Positions 51,924 to 61,543 are shown, numbered from the stretch's first letter. The stretch is 64,000 nt of DNA from Miltoncostaea oceani (GCF_018141545.1 NZ_CP064357.1:682001-746000), one strand, 5' to 3'. Translations and numbers: made by a program. Notes: generated by a model from the letters alone, not told the origin.

Positions 51924-52556
51924 GTGGGTCTGTTCCGGAGCAGGGAGGTCCGCGACCATGAAGCGCGCACCGCGCGGCTCGCGGATGTCGGATTGGACCA
52001 CCTGGTGGCTATCCAGGGATGGCTTCCGACCTCGAACCTGACCGACTCCCTCACGTCCTACGCGCGGGCGTGTCAGCCATTCTTCGCGGCCGTCACGCTC
52101 GGGGGAGCGGCGACGACAGCCCATCTCATCGCGAGCCGGCCGCAGCTCCAGAGATCCGGGAAGGATGGCGGCGATCTCGTCCCCGACATCTACGCCAGGG
52201 CGATGCACGTTGTCGCGATACGTCTTGGCCTGGCTCTCCTGGATGGCGCGTCATCTCCCGAGCGCGACGCCCTGACGTTCACCTGCACCCAGGTTCTGAT
52301 GAGGCCATCAGGCGACGGAGTCTTCAACGAGATCCTCGAACTCTGGCCTCGGAGCACCGGCGCGGACAGGCTGGGACAGGCAAAGATCCAGGCCCCGTGG
52401 CTCCTGGCTCCGCTCGGCCTTGACGAGGACCCTCTCGCTCTTGATCAGGCCACCGAGCAGATCTCTTCCGGGGCGAGGATGGCCGCCAGCTGGCTTCGGG
52501 AGAAGGGGCCCTCGGGCTGGTATCTGACCCGGGTCCCGCTCGCAGATCTCCAGTAG
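51924..52556 (+). CDS. Hypothetical protein
   Basis: 210 residues, mostly helical, from GTG 51924. No membrane segment or recognised motif. Its codon use is less biased to GC at third positions than the neighbours by eye, so it may be a more recent arrival. Convergent with the next gene. Confidence 0.5.
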   Translation: MGLFRSREVRDHEARTARLADVGLDHLVAIQGWLPTSNLTDSLTSYARACQPFFAAVTLGGAATTAHLIASRPQLQRSGKDGGDLVPDIYARAMHVVAIRLGLALLDGASSPERDALTFTCTQVLMRPSGDGVFNEILELWPRSTGADRLGQAKIQAPWLLAPLGLDEDPLALDQATEQISSGARMAASWLREKGPSGWYLTRVPLADLQ

Positions 52557-52567
52557 GCCCGCTTGCC

Positions 52568-53119
52568 CTATCCGCTGCGGGTGAGGCAGCTGGGCAGCCG
52601 GGAGAACTCCCAGCGGCCCTCGCCGGCGCGGAGCAGGCCGACCGCCTGGAGCAGGCGCAGGTGCTTGCGCGCCATCGCCGCTGACTGGCGCGGCTCCGAG
52701 GTCTCGGGGTCCATCTCCAGGAGGTTGGCGCGCAGGGCGAGCCCCTCGGCGTCGAGCATCAGGCCGGTCTTCTGCTGGACGAGCACGAGGACCAGGAACG
52801 AGCGGTAGACGTGGGCGGTGATCCCCGCCGGGCAGTCCTTGGCCAGGGATGCGTAGGCGTCGAGCTTCCCCTCGGCCTCGATCGCCTTGACGGCGCCGAG
52901 TGACATCCGCGTGCGGAGCACGGCGGCACGCTGACGCGCGAGGCGCAGTGCCTCCTGGCTGCGGAAGCGGTAGATGCCCTCGACCGGGTCCTCTGCAGGA
53001 AGCAGCTCGGCCCAGGTGATCAGGTCCTCGGGGCGGCAGTCGAGGAGCTTCGCGAACTCCGCGCGGCTCATCTCGACATAGGCGACGCGCCCGTCCGGAC
53101 TAAGCGCGCGTCGAGCCAC
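52568..53119 (-). CDS. Hypothetical protein with possible winged helix
   Basis: 183 residues from GTG 53119. The N-terminal EMSRAEFAKLLDCRPEDLIT and the C-terminal AMARKHLRLLQAVGLLRAGE look like winged-helix DNA-binding segments, suggesting a regulator or replication-type protein. It overlaps the upstream membrane protein gene by 20 bases, so they are probably co-expressed. Confidence 0.55.
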   Translation of the reverse strand: MARRALSPDGRVAYVEMSRAEFAKLLDCRPEDLITWAELLPAEDPVEGIYRFRSQEALRLARQRAAVLRTRMSLGAVKAIEAEGKLDAYASLAKDCPAGITAHVYRSFLVLVLVQQKTGLMLDAEGLALRANLLEMDPETSEPRQSAAMARKHLRLLQAVGLLRAGEGRWEFSRLPSCLTRSG

Positions 53120-53960
53120 GGCCCCTCCTCATCCGGGAACCGCTGAGCGCGGTCAGGAAGACACCGAGCACATAGCCCCCGAGGCCCATGACAAGGGCCG
53201 CCACCGGCTGGAGCTGATGGACGAGGGTGAGCATGACCACCGCGCAGGTCGCGAGCGCCAGCGCGTTGATCAGGCTGAGGAAGCTGAGGCGGAGGGCCGC
53301 CCGCAGGAACTCGGCGGACATGTGGACGCTGAGCATCAGGAAGATCAGCGGGCACATGAAGGTGATGGCGTAGAAGCCGACCTCCGCGTAGTCGCTGAAG
53401 TCCCCCAGCCGGCTGTCGAAGGCGGCGGCGAGCCAGAACGGCACCTCGAGATCGCCGAGCGAGGCGAAGAGGTCGCGCCAGATCCCGTAGAAGGCGGCGG
53501 TGATGGCCATCGCGAGGATCAGGCCCCCGCGGACCGAACGCTCCTCGGCCTTTCGGGCCTTGTGGACGCTGTCGAAGATGATGGTCTCGGCCTCGACCTC
53601 GGCACGCAGGGAGTCGAGGTCCCTCGCCGACAGGGGGGACAGCACCGCGGCGAAGGGATCCGACGGCTCGGGGTCGGCGGTCGTCGCGACGGGCTCGGGG
53701 CGGTGCCGGCGCAGCAGGCCGCCCACGCGCTCGCCGAGGCCGGCGCGCACGGAGAAGCCGAGCCGCTCGGGAGCGTCATCGACGGTGATCTCCGCCTCCT
53801 CACCCACCGGCTCCGGCGCCCGGTCGAACTGACGGGGCTCCGGAGCGACGCGCGGCGGACCGACCGCGGGCGGCTCGAAGAGGAGGTCCTCGAAGGAGGA
53901 ACCCCTCAGTGTCTCGATGTCGACCCGCTCGATGATCGGCGGGACCTGCGGTGTCGCCAT
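53100..53960 (-). CDS. Four-pass membrane protein with disordered N-terminus
   Basis: 286 residues. About 130 Pro/Glu/Arg-rich cytosolic residues precede four predicted membrane helices (about 140-160, 187-207, 215-240 and 245-268). Start ATG 53960 is supported by GAAGGA nine bases upstream and a TACTCT box that rules out the longer 54020 start. Divergent from the coupling-protein gene, a possible partner by position. Confidence 0.65.
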   Translation of the reverse strand: MATPQVPPIIERVDIETLRGSSFEDLLFEPPAVGPPRVAPEPRQFDRAPEPVGEEAEITVDDAPERLGFSVRAGLGERVGGLLRRHRPEPVATTADPEPSDPFAAVLSPLSARDLDSLRAEVEAETIIFDSVHKARKAEERSVRGGLILAMAITAAFYGIWRDLFASLGDLEVPFWLAAAFDSRLGDFSDYAEVGFYAITFMCPLIFLMLSVHMSAEFLRAALRLSFLSLINALALATCAVVMLTLVHQLQPVAALVMGLGGYVLGVFLTALSGSRMRRGRGSTRA

Positions 53961-53994
53961 GAACGTCAGTCCTTCGGCGCGGTTGACGCTGATG

Positions 53995-54000
53995 AGAGTA
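53995..54000 (-). promoter_or_regulatory. -10 box (TACTCT) with short leader
   Basis: Start of transcription near 53987 leaves a ~27-base leader with GAAGGA at 53970-53975 before ATG 53960. Confidence 0.5.
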
Positions 54001-54105
54001 GGACCGCGCCGCACTGACACACCGGGTTTGGTGATCTCGGTGTGAAAGCCGGTGCCGGGCGCGCTCTGACAAGGCGAAAGTCGGCAGGAAGCGGGATGGC
54101 TACCG

Positions 54106-54111
54106 CATCCT
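54106..54111 (+). promoter_or_regulatory. -10 box variant (CATCCT)
   Basis: Nine bases before ATG 54121. Confidence 0.4.
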
Positions 54112-54120
54112 CGCCCTCAT

Positions 54121-57100
54121 ATGTCAGCGCACGAGCCGAAGACGCCCCCCGGCGCGGTGAGCGGCCTGGTCGGGCGTCGCGGTCCGGTGCGCGACGTCGA
54201 GGCCCAGGACGCCGCGCCGCTCCTCGACACGACCGAGAACGCCCCGCAGCGGCTGATCGACCCGAACCTCCTCACCGACGAGCTCGATGAGGCAGACCTC
54301 GAGGGTGCCCCGGCAGCGGCGGCGCAGTCCACCCGATCGCGTCCGAGCTCGGCACCGCCCGCGACCCAGGCCACCGCCGTCCCGCCTCCGGCCCCGGCCG
54401 CCCCTTCGCCGCCGCGGCCCTCCACGCCCCCTGCCGCGCCCGCACCCCCCGTCAGCTCCGGCGAGCCGGGCGGCAGCGAGCTGCGCCGGCGTCGTTCGCG
54501 CTCGGCACCGCCGGGGTCGGACGCCCAGGCGCCCGCACCTCCCCCCGCTCCCGTTCCGCCCAGTCCTGTTCCGCCGGCGGGTGATCCCTGGAGCGAGGTC
54601 GGCGACCAGTTCGACAGCGTCACCGGCGCCCGTGAGGCGATCACGCCCGAGGACGAGGGCGATCTCGGCTGGGCGCTCGGCGACGAGGAGGAGGCCCAGA
54701 CCGCAGAGGTCCCGGACGAGATCTCGGTGTCCGGCGTCTTCGACGACGAGTCATGGATCGACGCGCCGCCCGACCTCGCCTACCCGGCGCGGGCAGACGC
54801 AGCAGAGGCGGATCTTCCGGCGCGCAGTGCCGCGCAGCCGCCCGCGCGCGATCACGAGGAGTACTTCCCGGAGGAGGCCGGCCGCGAGTCGGATCCCCCG
54901 GGGTTCGCCCTCAGCGACTACCTCGCCCGCCTCGCCGCGGATGAGGACGAGGACCCCATCTCCGGGGCGCCTCCGATCATCAGCACCGAGCAGCCCTCGC
55001 CCCGCAAGCGTCGTGGAGAGGCCGTGGACGCACGGCCGCCCGCGCCGCCCGCCGGACGGGACATCTCCCCGCCGAGGGAGGACGCTGGCCCCTGGGCCGG
55101 GCAGGACCTCTCCGAGCCCGAGCCCGTCGACGGCCCCGGCTACCCCAGGGACGACTCCGCCGCCTCCGAGGGCGAGGAGCCGGCCGCCAAGAAGAGCCGC
55201 CGCCCGGGCAAGGGCGCCCGGGCCGCCGCCCTGCGCCGGGTCCGCGCGTCACGCCGCGGCGCCCAGCCGACGGCCGACGTCGACGCGTCCGACTTCTGGG
55301 ACGACACGCCCGGTGGTCCCGCCCCGCAGCCCGACGGGCCTGAAGAGCAGAGCATGGGCGTCGAGGGGCTCCGGGGTCTCGGCGGCCCTCCGGGCGACGG
55401 TGCCCAGGAGTCGAAGCTGGCGGTCTCCGCCTCACGGGGCGTGTTCGGCGGGCACCCCGCTCTCAGCCTGATCAGTCCGAACCTCACGCCCCACGAGGAC
55501 GAGCTCAACGACGCGCTGACCGCCTTCAGCCTTCTCGATCCGGGGATGGTCGGCTTCATCCGCGTGGACTTCCGGGCCTACCCGGAGTTCAAGGGCATCT
55601 CGCGGGCCTACGTCCAGGCGCTTCGCACCGGGCAGAACCCCGAGCCCCAGAAGAGCGGCGGCCGTCTGGTCTTCGGCTCGCTGATCTGGGTCCTGAAGAC
55701 GCTCAAGTACTACGCCAACCAGGACGGCTCCCGGGGCATGCCGCCCCCGCGCGCCCCTTGGATGCGCGCCCCGGTGGTCGTCCTGTCAGCGAAGGACATG
55801 ACCGATGAGACGCGCCAGGCGATCCGCGACGCCGAGCGCAAGTCGCAGGCGGTCTCCCACTACGAGACGATGCTCAGCATCGGCGTGGTCGGCCCCTCGA
55901 GTGAGAGGGCTGAGCTCGAGCGGATCCGGCTGAGCGTCGAGAGCGGCTTCGACGTCTACTCGACGCCGCACCAGCGTCTGGTCTGGGCGGAGCGCAACGG
56001 CCTCGACGCCCTGATCGGCTTCATGCCTCCCGACCAGGAGCGCCTGCTGGTGCTCGCCGCGGACGAGCTCGCCGAGCTCGCGCGGGTCCCCGACGCACTG
56101 ACACGTCCCCAGGGCGTGATCATCGATCGCGCGCGGATCAAGCCCCTGCCGCCGACCAACCCGGTGGTCATCAAGAACCCCCTCGATCCCGACGGCGGGA
56201 AGATCCCGCTGGGCGTCGTCAACCGCGGCACGGACGACGAAAAGGTCATCGGAATGCGCAATTCCGAGCTCGACCAGCACCTGTTCATGGCGGGCAGAAC
56301 GGGGACGGGCAAAAGTGTGGCAATTGATACAATGTGCCCGACGCGAGATGGATACAAGCAGATGGGAGACATCGAGGTCGGAGATTTCGTCTTCGATGAG
56401 AAGGGCCAGCAGTGCCGTGTCACCCACGCCTGGCCGATCAGGTATGACCGCCCGTGCTACGAGATCGTCTTCAACGACGGCACCACTATCGTCGCCGACG
56501 AGGACCACAACTGGCTGACCGAGACATGGGCGGCACGTAAGTCGGCCTCAGAGGCGAAAGGCCGGGACACGAGGTCCGCCGCCCCGGCGCCGGCCTGGCT
56601 CGCGGCGGTCGAAGCCCTCGACCCCGAGGGACCCCCGATGACCAAGGCCGAGGTCGACGCCCTCGGGGTAACGAAGAGCGCCATCCACCAGATGAAGTAC
56701 GCCGGCACGCTGACACCGTGCGGGAAGACCGACGTCGTCCTGACCCGCGTCTATGACGGGGTTGAGAAGATCTCCACGCGCAAGGCGGACGTCTACAGCC
56801 GCCCTGAGCTCATCGCCGCGCTCCGCGAGCGCGCCCTCGGCCCCGGCCGGGATCAGTCCCACAAGCGCGAGCGGGCCAGCGTCAAGACGACCAAGGAGAT
56901 CATCGAGACCCTGAACGCGACCTACGACGGCCGCCCCAACCACTCGATCGACCTCGCCGGCGCCGCGGACTACCCCGAGGCAGACTTGCCGATCGGGAGC
57001 TACACCCTCGGTGCCTTCCTCGGAGACGGGACGTCGCTTTGTTCGACCATGACGAGCATGGACCCCGAGGTCAGGGAGAACATCGCGGCAGAGGGACACC

Positions 57101-59049
57101 TCACGTCGGATCGCGCGCCGTCCGGAGGAGGCTGCCCCCAGTTCGGCATCCTCGGCATCCGGCCGGCGCTCCGCGCACTCTCGCTGGACACGACCGGCTC
57201 CAAGCACATCCCGGACATCTACAAGTTCTCGAGCATCGAGCAGCGTTGGGCACTTCTCGAGGGCCTGATGGACACCGACGGCTCGGCGGACAAGCGCGGG
57301 GTGCTTGAGTACTACTCGACCAAGAAGCGCCTGGCCGAGGACGTCCTCGAGCTCGTCGCCTCCCTCGGCCTGCTCGGTCGCATCCGCTCCAAGCGGGCCA
57401 TGCTGAACGGCCAGGACTATGGCGAGACCTACACGGTCTCGTTCTCGTCCCCGCGCCCGGTCTTCCGGATCCCGCGTAAGCGTGAGCGCCAGAGCACCGT
57501 CGGCCGGATCACCAACCGGCTGATCGTGGACGTGCGCCCTGTGCCCTCGGTCCCTGTCCGCTGCATCGCGGTGGACTCCCCGAGCCACCTGTTCCTGATC
57601 GGCCGCTCGTATGTCCCCACCCACAACTCGGTGGCGATGCAGTGGCTCGTCCACGGGGCGATCAAGGCCAACTACCCCGTGGTCGTGGTGGACCCCCACG
57701 GCGCCCTCGGTGACGACATCGTCCGCAACACGATCCTCTACGCCCCGGAACGCCTCGAGGACCTGGTGATCGTCGACTTCAGCGACGAGATGTGGCCGGT
57801 CGCCCTGAACCCGCTCGACATCACGCACAAGGACCAGGTGGAGCCGACCGTGGGGTCGGTGAAGGAGATGCTGGCCCGGCAGATGTCCCTCTCCGGGGAC
57901 TCGGCGCCTCGAGCGGTGAACTTCGCGACCCAGGCCCTCTCGGTGATGACCGAGGCGAACCTCTACACGAGCGACCCGGACACCAAGCTGACGCTCCTCC
58001 ATGTCCCCCGGTTCTTCGCTGACTCCGAGTTCCGCCAGCTCCTGATGAACTTCTGCTCGAACCCCTCGACACGGGAGTCCTTCGACCCAGAGCAGGGGCT
58101 CTTCGAGCAGCTCTCGGACAAGCAGCGGATCGAGTACTCGGCGCCGATCATCCGCGCCTTCCAGCCCCTCTCGAACTCACGCTCGTTCGCCAACGTGTTC
58201 GCCTCGGGTCAGAACCGCCTCGACTTCAACCGCCTCGTCGGCGAGGGGAAGATTATCATCCTCAAGCTGTCGCACTTCGGCGGCCAGGGTGAGCTCGCGA
58301 GCTTCGTCGGCTCGCTCTCGATCCCCTACCTCCTGCAGGGCATGAACAGCTGGGGTCGCACAAAGGACCCGGACACCGGTGAGTACCGCGGCCGGGGGTT
58401 GCGCCTGTTCATCGATGAGGCGCCGACGGTCTGTGGCCCGAACTCCTCGGCGGTCACGATCCTCGCCCAGGCCCGTAAGTGGGACCTCGGACTGATCGCC
58501 GCGTGCCAGTTCCCCCGTCAGCTGGACCGCTCGGTCGAGGAGGAGTTCTACGCCAACACGGCCTCGAAGATCTGCCTCGCGCTCGACCCGCAGGGTGTCG
58601 GCGGCATGGCCCGCTCGCTCGCCGGCGACTCGGGGCTGATCACCTCCAACGACGTGGTCGCCCTCCCCAACTACGCCGCCTACCAGAACATCCTCCTGTC
58701 CTCCGAGGACGGCTCCAAGTACACCTCCGGCGTCTTCGCGGTCCAGACCCTCCCCCCGATGGACGTGGTGGCCGGCCGCACCGAGCCGTTCGGCGAGAAG
58801 GAGAAGAAGATCCTCGAGCAGGTGCGCGAGCGGTCGCGCGCGCTCATCTGCAACCCCCGCGATGTGATCGAGGCCAAGCGCAACCGCGACGTCGAGGACA
58901 TCCGGAGCGCCCTCGTCCAGGCGCTCGCCGACCGCGCCGGCGATCTCCCCGGTGCCCAACGAGCGGCGGAGCCCCAGAAGATCACGGCGCTCGACCTGGA
59001 CGACGACGACATGATCGGCGGCAGTGACTGGTTGTCGGAGCTCAGCTGA
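54121..59049 (+). CDS. VirD4/TraD-like coupling ATPase containing an intein
   Basis: 1,642-residue precursor. Residues 1-440 are Pro/Ala/Glu/Ser-rich and probably disordered; 440-720 form the N-terminal half of the ATPase region. Walker A is GRTGTGK|S (725-732) and is interrupted by an intein (732-1169); the mature chain resumes SVAMQWLVHGA and continues VVVVDPHGALGDDI to Walker B LRLFIDEAPT (Asp1432, Glu1433) and LAQARKWDLGLIAACQFPRQ, the TraD/TraG pattern. The spliced protein would have about 1,204 residues. It should bind substrate and feed it to the VirB-like channel. No obvious membrane helix is seen, so it may need a partner such as the divergent four-pass protein. Confidence 0.88.
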   Translation: MSAHEPKTPPGAVSGLVGRRGPVRDVEAQDAAPLLDTTENAPQRLIDPNLLTDELDEADLEGAPAAAAQSTRSRPSSAPPATQATAVPPPAPAAPSPPRPSTPPAAPAPPVSSGEPGGSELRRRRSRSAPPGSDAQAPAPPPAPVPPSPVPPAGDPWSEVGDQFDSVTGAREAITPEDEGDLGWALGDEEEAQTAEVPDEISVSGVFDDESWIDAPPDLAYPARADAAEADLPARSAAQPPARDHEEYFPEEAGRESDPPGFALSDYLARLAADEDEDPISGAPPIISTEQPSPRKRRGEAVDARPPAPPAGRDISPPREDAGPWAGQDLSEPEPVDGPGYPRDDSAASEGEEPAAKKSRRPGKGARAAALRRVRASRRGAQPTADVDASDFWDDTPGGPAPQPDGPEEQSMGVEGLRGLGGPPGDGAQESKLAVSASRGVFGGHPALSLISPNLTPHEDELNDALTAFSLLDPGMVGFIRVDFRAYPEFKGISRAYVQALRTGQNPEPQKSGGRLVFGSLIWVLKTLKYYANQDGSRGMPPPRAPWMRAPVVVLSAKDMTDETRQAIRDAERKSQAVSHYETMLSIGVVGPSSERAELERIRLSVESGFDVYSTPHQRLVWAERNGLDALIGFMPPDQERLLVLAADELAELARVPDALTRPQGVIIDRARIKPLPPTNPVVIKNPLDPDGGKIPLGVVNRGTDDEKVIGMRNSELDQHLFMAGRTGTGKSVAIDTMCPTRDGYKQMGDIEVGDFVFDEKGQQCRVTHAWPIRYDRPCYEIVFNDGTTIVADEDHNWLTETWAARKSASEAKGRDTRSAAPAPAWLAAVEALDPEGPPMTKAEVDALGVTKSAIHQMKYAGTLTPCGKTDVVLTRVYDGVEKISTRKADVYSRPELIAALRERALGPGRDQSHKRERASVKTTKEIIETLNATYDGRPNHSIDLAGAADYPEADLPIGSYTLGAFLGDGTSLCSTMTSMDPEVRENIAAEGHLTSDRAPSGGGCPQFGILGIRPALRALSLDTTGSKHIPDIYKFSSIEQRWALLEGLMDTDGSADKRGVLEYYSTKKRLAEDVLELVASLGLLGRIRSKRAMLNGQDYGETYTVSFSSPRPVFRIPRKRERQSTVGRITNRLIVDVRPVPSVPVRCIAVDSPSHLFLIGRSYVPTHNSVAMQWLVHGAIKANYPVVVVDPHGALGDDIVRNTILYAPERLEDLVIVDFSDEMWPVALNPLDITHKDQVEPTVGSVKEMLARQMSLSGDSAPRAVNFATQALSVMTEANLYTSDPDTKLTLLHVPRFFADSEFRQLLMNFCSNPSTRESFDPEQGLFEQLSDKQRIEYSAPIIRAFQPLSNSRSFANVFASGQNRLDFNRLVGEGKIIILKLSHFGGQGELASFVGSLSIPYLLQGMNSWGRTKDPDTGEYRGRGLRLFIDEAPTVCGPNSSAVTILAQARKWDLGLIAACQFPRQLDRSVEEEFYANTASKICLALDPQGVGGMARSLAGDSGLITSNDVVALPNYAAYQNILLSSEDGSKYTSGVFAVQTLPPMDVVAGRTEPFGEKEKKILEQVRERSRALICNPRDVIEAKRNRDVEDIRSALVQALADRAGDLPGAQRAAEPQKITALDLDDDDMIGGSDWLSELS
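56314..57627 (+). mobile_element. LAGLIDADG intein in the coupling-protein P-loop
   Basis: 438 codons, residues 732-1169. Block A is PTRDGYKQMGDIEVGDFVFD; block B IVADEDHNW has His796 and Trp798; two LAGLIDADG motifs are LGAFLGDG (964-970) and LLEGLMDTDG (1045-1054), marking a homing endonuclease; the end is YVPTHN followed by Ser. VRCIAVD has Cys1148 in block F; with Trp798 and Thr1167 this fits the class 3 Trp-Cys-Thr triad, although residue 1 is Ser so a class 1 mechanism cannot be excluded. It splits Walker A between Lys and Ser, so ATPase function needs splicing. Its first ~100 bases use AT-rich codons unlike the flanks. Confidence 0.9.
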
Positions 59050-59189
59050 CCTCTCTCAGCTGAGTCCTCGCCCCGGGGCCTGATCGCCCGTCGACGGCGA
59101 CCGCGGCCAGCGATTGGGGGCGGCGGGAATGCCGGGGTGTCGCGACGCCGGCGAGCTGCCAAGCGTGCGCGAACAGCACCCGGCTCGGA

Positions 59190-59195
59190 TAGGAT
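59190..59195 (+). promoter_or_regulatory. -10 box (TAGGAT) with short leader
   Basis: Likely start near 59203 with about 35 bases of leader to GTG 59237. Confidence 0.4.
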
Positions 59196-59236
59196 CCGGC
59201 TCGCGTACTTGCCTTCCAGGGATTGGCGGGGGTGTG

Positions 59237-60700
59237 GTGTCAGCGGGACGCTCATCCACTCGGATTTCGGGGGTCGCAGCATCCCTGGTCGCCATGACGG
59301 CACTGGGCGGGCTGCCGGGAGCGGCTGCGGCCGCGCTCAGCCCTGTCCCGGAGGGCCCCTACGGCGCGGTCGAGCGGATCGTGCCTGCCGAGGACGCGCC
59401 CCGGATCCTCATGGTCGCTCGGACCGGATTCGACGGGGAGGACCCGGGCCGGCAGGAGCGGCACCACCTGTGGGCCGCCAACGACGACGGCTCGAACCCC
59501 GTACGCCTCACCGGTCCCGCAGGCACGGGGGACATCATCCCCATCGGGATCACACCAGACGGGGCCAGGGTCGCCTGGGCTGAGAGGGCTCCTGAGCCGA
59601 AGTCCCCGTTGCTCTATTACAGGGGCACTACCGATGGTGCTGTGAAGGAGCTGATCGGTCGCGGTTCCTCGTTCCCGTCCGCATCCCTCGAGACGGCCGG
59701 CACGGCCTCTCTGTCGGACGACGGGGCGATCGTGGCGCTCGCCCGCGCGCGCGCCGGGACACAGGGCCGCGCGAGGACCCCGAGCACCTCGGTCCGGCTG
59801 GTCGTCGCGCCGTGGGGCTCCTCGACGTTCCGGACCACACGGCGCTTCAGTCTCCTTGCCTCCACGAACGAGTACCCCTCCGCGGACGGGCGGGTCAACT
59901 GCCTCGTGCTCCGGAGCGCCGGCGGCCTGCGACTCGCGACCGTGGGACCGGATCCCTTGCGGGTCGTGGTCGGGCCGCCTCGTAGGACGCGACTGGGCAA
60001 CACGACCATCTGCCTGACGTCCAACGATGGAACAACGGCGGTCGCTCTCACCGATCGCGCGGGACGTGCTCACCTGCTTCGACGAACGGGAGGCAGGAAC
60101 TCGGAGTTCGCGCTGCCGCGCTTCTCCCGCAATGGAGCTTCGCTGGTCGGCCTCTCCCCGACGGGGCGCCACGCCCTGGTCAGCGTCCGGACAGATGTGC
60201 CGGACACGAGCGGAGGCGCCGACCAGCTGGTCGAGATCGTCGACCTCCAGACCCGCCGTGCCCGCATCATTCGGCTGCCGTTCGACGCGGTGGACAGTCC
60301 GACTGCGCTGTCGGACGACGGCAGGTACGCGGTGTATGTCATCCGCACGCCGAGCCGATCGGTCCTCTGGGTCGTCCGGCTGAGCAGCGGGCAGATCACC
60401 AAGATCCCGCTGGAGGCAGGGCACTCGGGCACCGGTGTCGCATTCACCCCCGATTCATCACGCATCGTCCTGTCCTCGTCGAGCGTCACCTCACAGAAGA
60501 CGATCTCAGTCGATGTGCGGGGCGCGGCGCCCGTCATCCTCATCGCGCGCACGGGCACGGTGACCTACGTCCGAACGAACGACGGATCTCGAGCCTGGGC
60601 TCTCTACGCGCCGCCCTTCAGCTCGGGCCCAGCCGCCTTCCGGGTCCCGTTCTGGACTCTGGCCACCGCTGAGATCGGACGACTCCCCGTCGTCCCCTGA
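59237..60700 (+). CDS. Exported beta-propeller-like protein
   Basis: 487 residues from GTG 59237 (59234 equally possible; an ATG start at 59114 would put the signal peptide too far inside). The signal peptide ends near LPGAAAAA. The mature part has repeated SxDG/PDGxRVxW-type segments (GITPDGARVAWAE, LSDDGAIVALAR, LSDDGRYAVYV, FTPDSSRIVLS) as in TolB/PD40 propellers. Probably a periplasmic or surface binding protein; no enzyme motif. Confidence 0.72.
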   Translation: MSAGRSSTRISGVAASLVAMTALGGLPGAAAAALSPVPEGPYGAVERIVPAEDAPRILMVARTGFDGEDPGRQERHHLWAANDDGSNPVRLTGPAGTGDIIPIGITPDGARVAWAERAPEPKSPLLYYRGTTDGAVKELIGRGSSFPSASLETAGTASLSDDGAIVALARARAGTQGRARTPSTSVRLVVAPWGSSTFRTTRRFSLLASTNEYPSADGRVNCLVLRSAGGLRLATVGPDPLRVVVGPPRRTRLGNTTICLTSNDGTTAVALTDRAGRAHLLRRTGGRNSEFALPRFSRNGASLVGLSPTGRHALVSVRTDVPDTSGGADQLVEIVDLQTRRARIIRLPFDAVDSPTALSDDGRYAVYVIRTPSRSVLWVVRLSSGQITKIPLEAGHSGTGVAFTPDSSRIVLSSSSVTSQKTISVDVRGAAPVILIARTGTVTYVRTNDGSRAWALYAPPFSSGPAAFRVPFWTLATAEIGRLPVVP

Positions 60701-60915
60701 TGCAGGGCTGCGGCCCGGCAGGGTCGCAAGGCAGCCGGATCGAAGTACCCGGTGCGATGTCAGCTGCCGCGGGAGTCCGTCCAGGCCCTACCTGAGGGGT
60801 CATCGGCCCTCACGCCCACTCGCCGGGTAGGCGGGCTGGGCTCCGTCGGGGTGCGTCCGTGGGCCACCCGTCAGCCCCTGGCGCCATAAACGGGAACGCC
60901 GGCGATCGACCGTCC

Positions 60916-60921
60916 TACGGT
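60916..60921 (+). promoter_or_regulatory. Leaderless -10 box (TACGGT)
   Basis: Nine bases before ATG 60931; excludes the 60859 start. Confidence 0.55.
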
Positions 60922-60930
60922 GGATGGGTC

Positions 60931-61530
60931 ATGGGCCGCGGACAACGCCACTCCCCGCGCGCGGGCGCCGTCGTTGACGGATCACGCCCCGGGCCCCCGC
61001 CCAGCAAGCTGACGCTCCAGGGAGGTCGGCTCTGCTTCCAGCGCCTCGGTCACCTGAACGCGCCCCGCGCCCGTGATGTGCGCCGGCGGAGCATCCGCAC
61101 TCCCCCGGAGCGCCGCGGCCTCTGGGCCTTCCCGTTCGGCTTCATGGACCTCTTCTTCGCCTACCACAAGTTCGATGAGGTCGTGCCCCGGCACCTGCGA
61201 GACGCCGTCATCAAGGCGGCCGACCCCGAGGTCGCCCCCGGCCTCTGGAAGGAGCGCGAGCACTGGATCAACAGCAAGGGCGCCCGGGCGCTGCCGCTCA
61301 AGACCTTCTGGCAGGGCGGCGACCTTTACACGCGCCTTGACCGGACGGGCGAGCCTCTCGAGCACGGGGATGAGTGGATGCGCATGAGCGTCAGCGAGTT
61401 CGCCCATGCCGCCCGCCGTCACCTCGCGAGCTCCGAGGGCCTGGGCTACATGACCGAGGACTATTTCGGGACGATCCGGGTCAGCGCCGACTGCCTCGAG
61501 GTCTTCCTCCCGCTTCGCCGCCACACCTGA
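60931..61530 (+). CDS. Conserved hypothetical protein
   Basis: 199 residues. The segments RRGLWAFPFGFMDLFFAYH and LPLKTFWQGGDLYTRL recall uncharacterised proteins I associate with phages and plasmids; the recollection is loose. Soluble, with an N-terminal basic lead. It ends 14 bases before a terminator hairpin ahead of the pilin operon. Confidence 0.6.
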   Translation: MGRGQRHSPRAGAVVDGSRPGPPPSKLTLQGGRLCFQRLGHLNAPRARDVRRRSIRTPPERRGLWAFPFGFMDLFFAYHKFDEVVPRHLRDAVIKAADPEVAPGLWKEREHWINSKGARALPLKTFWQGGDLYTRLDRTGEPLEHGDEWMRMSVSEFAHAARRHLASSEGLGYMTEDYFGTIRVSADCLEVFLPLRRHT

Positions 61531-61543
61531 GGCGCGGGCTCCT

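Noticed and set aside
56548-58002. 484-residue minus-strand open frame
   Set aside because: Antisense to the intein and ATPase parts of the coupling protein; no motifs.
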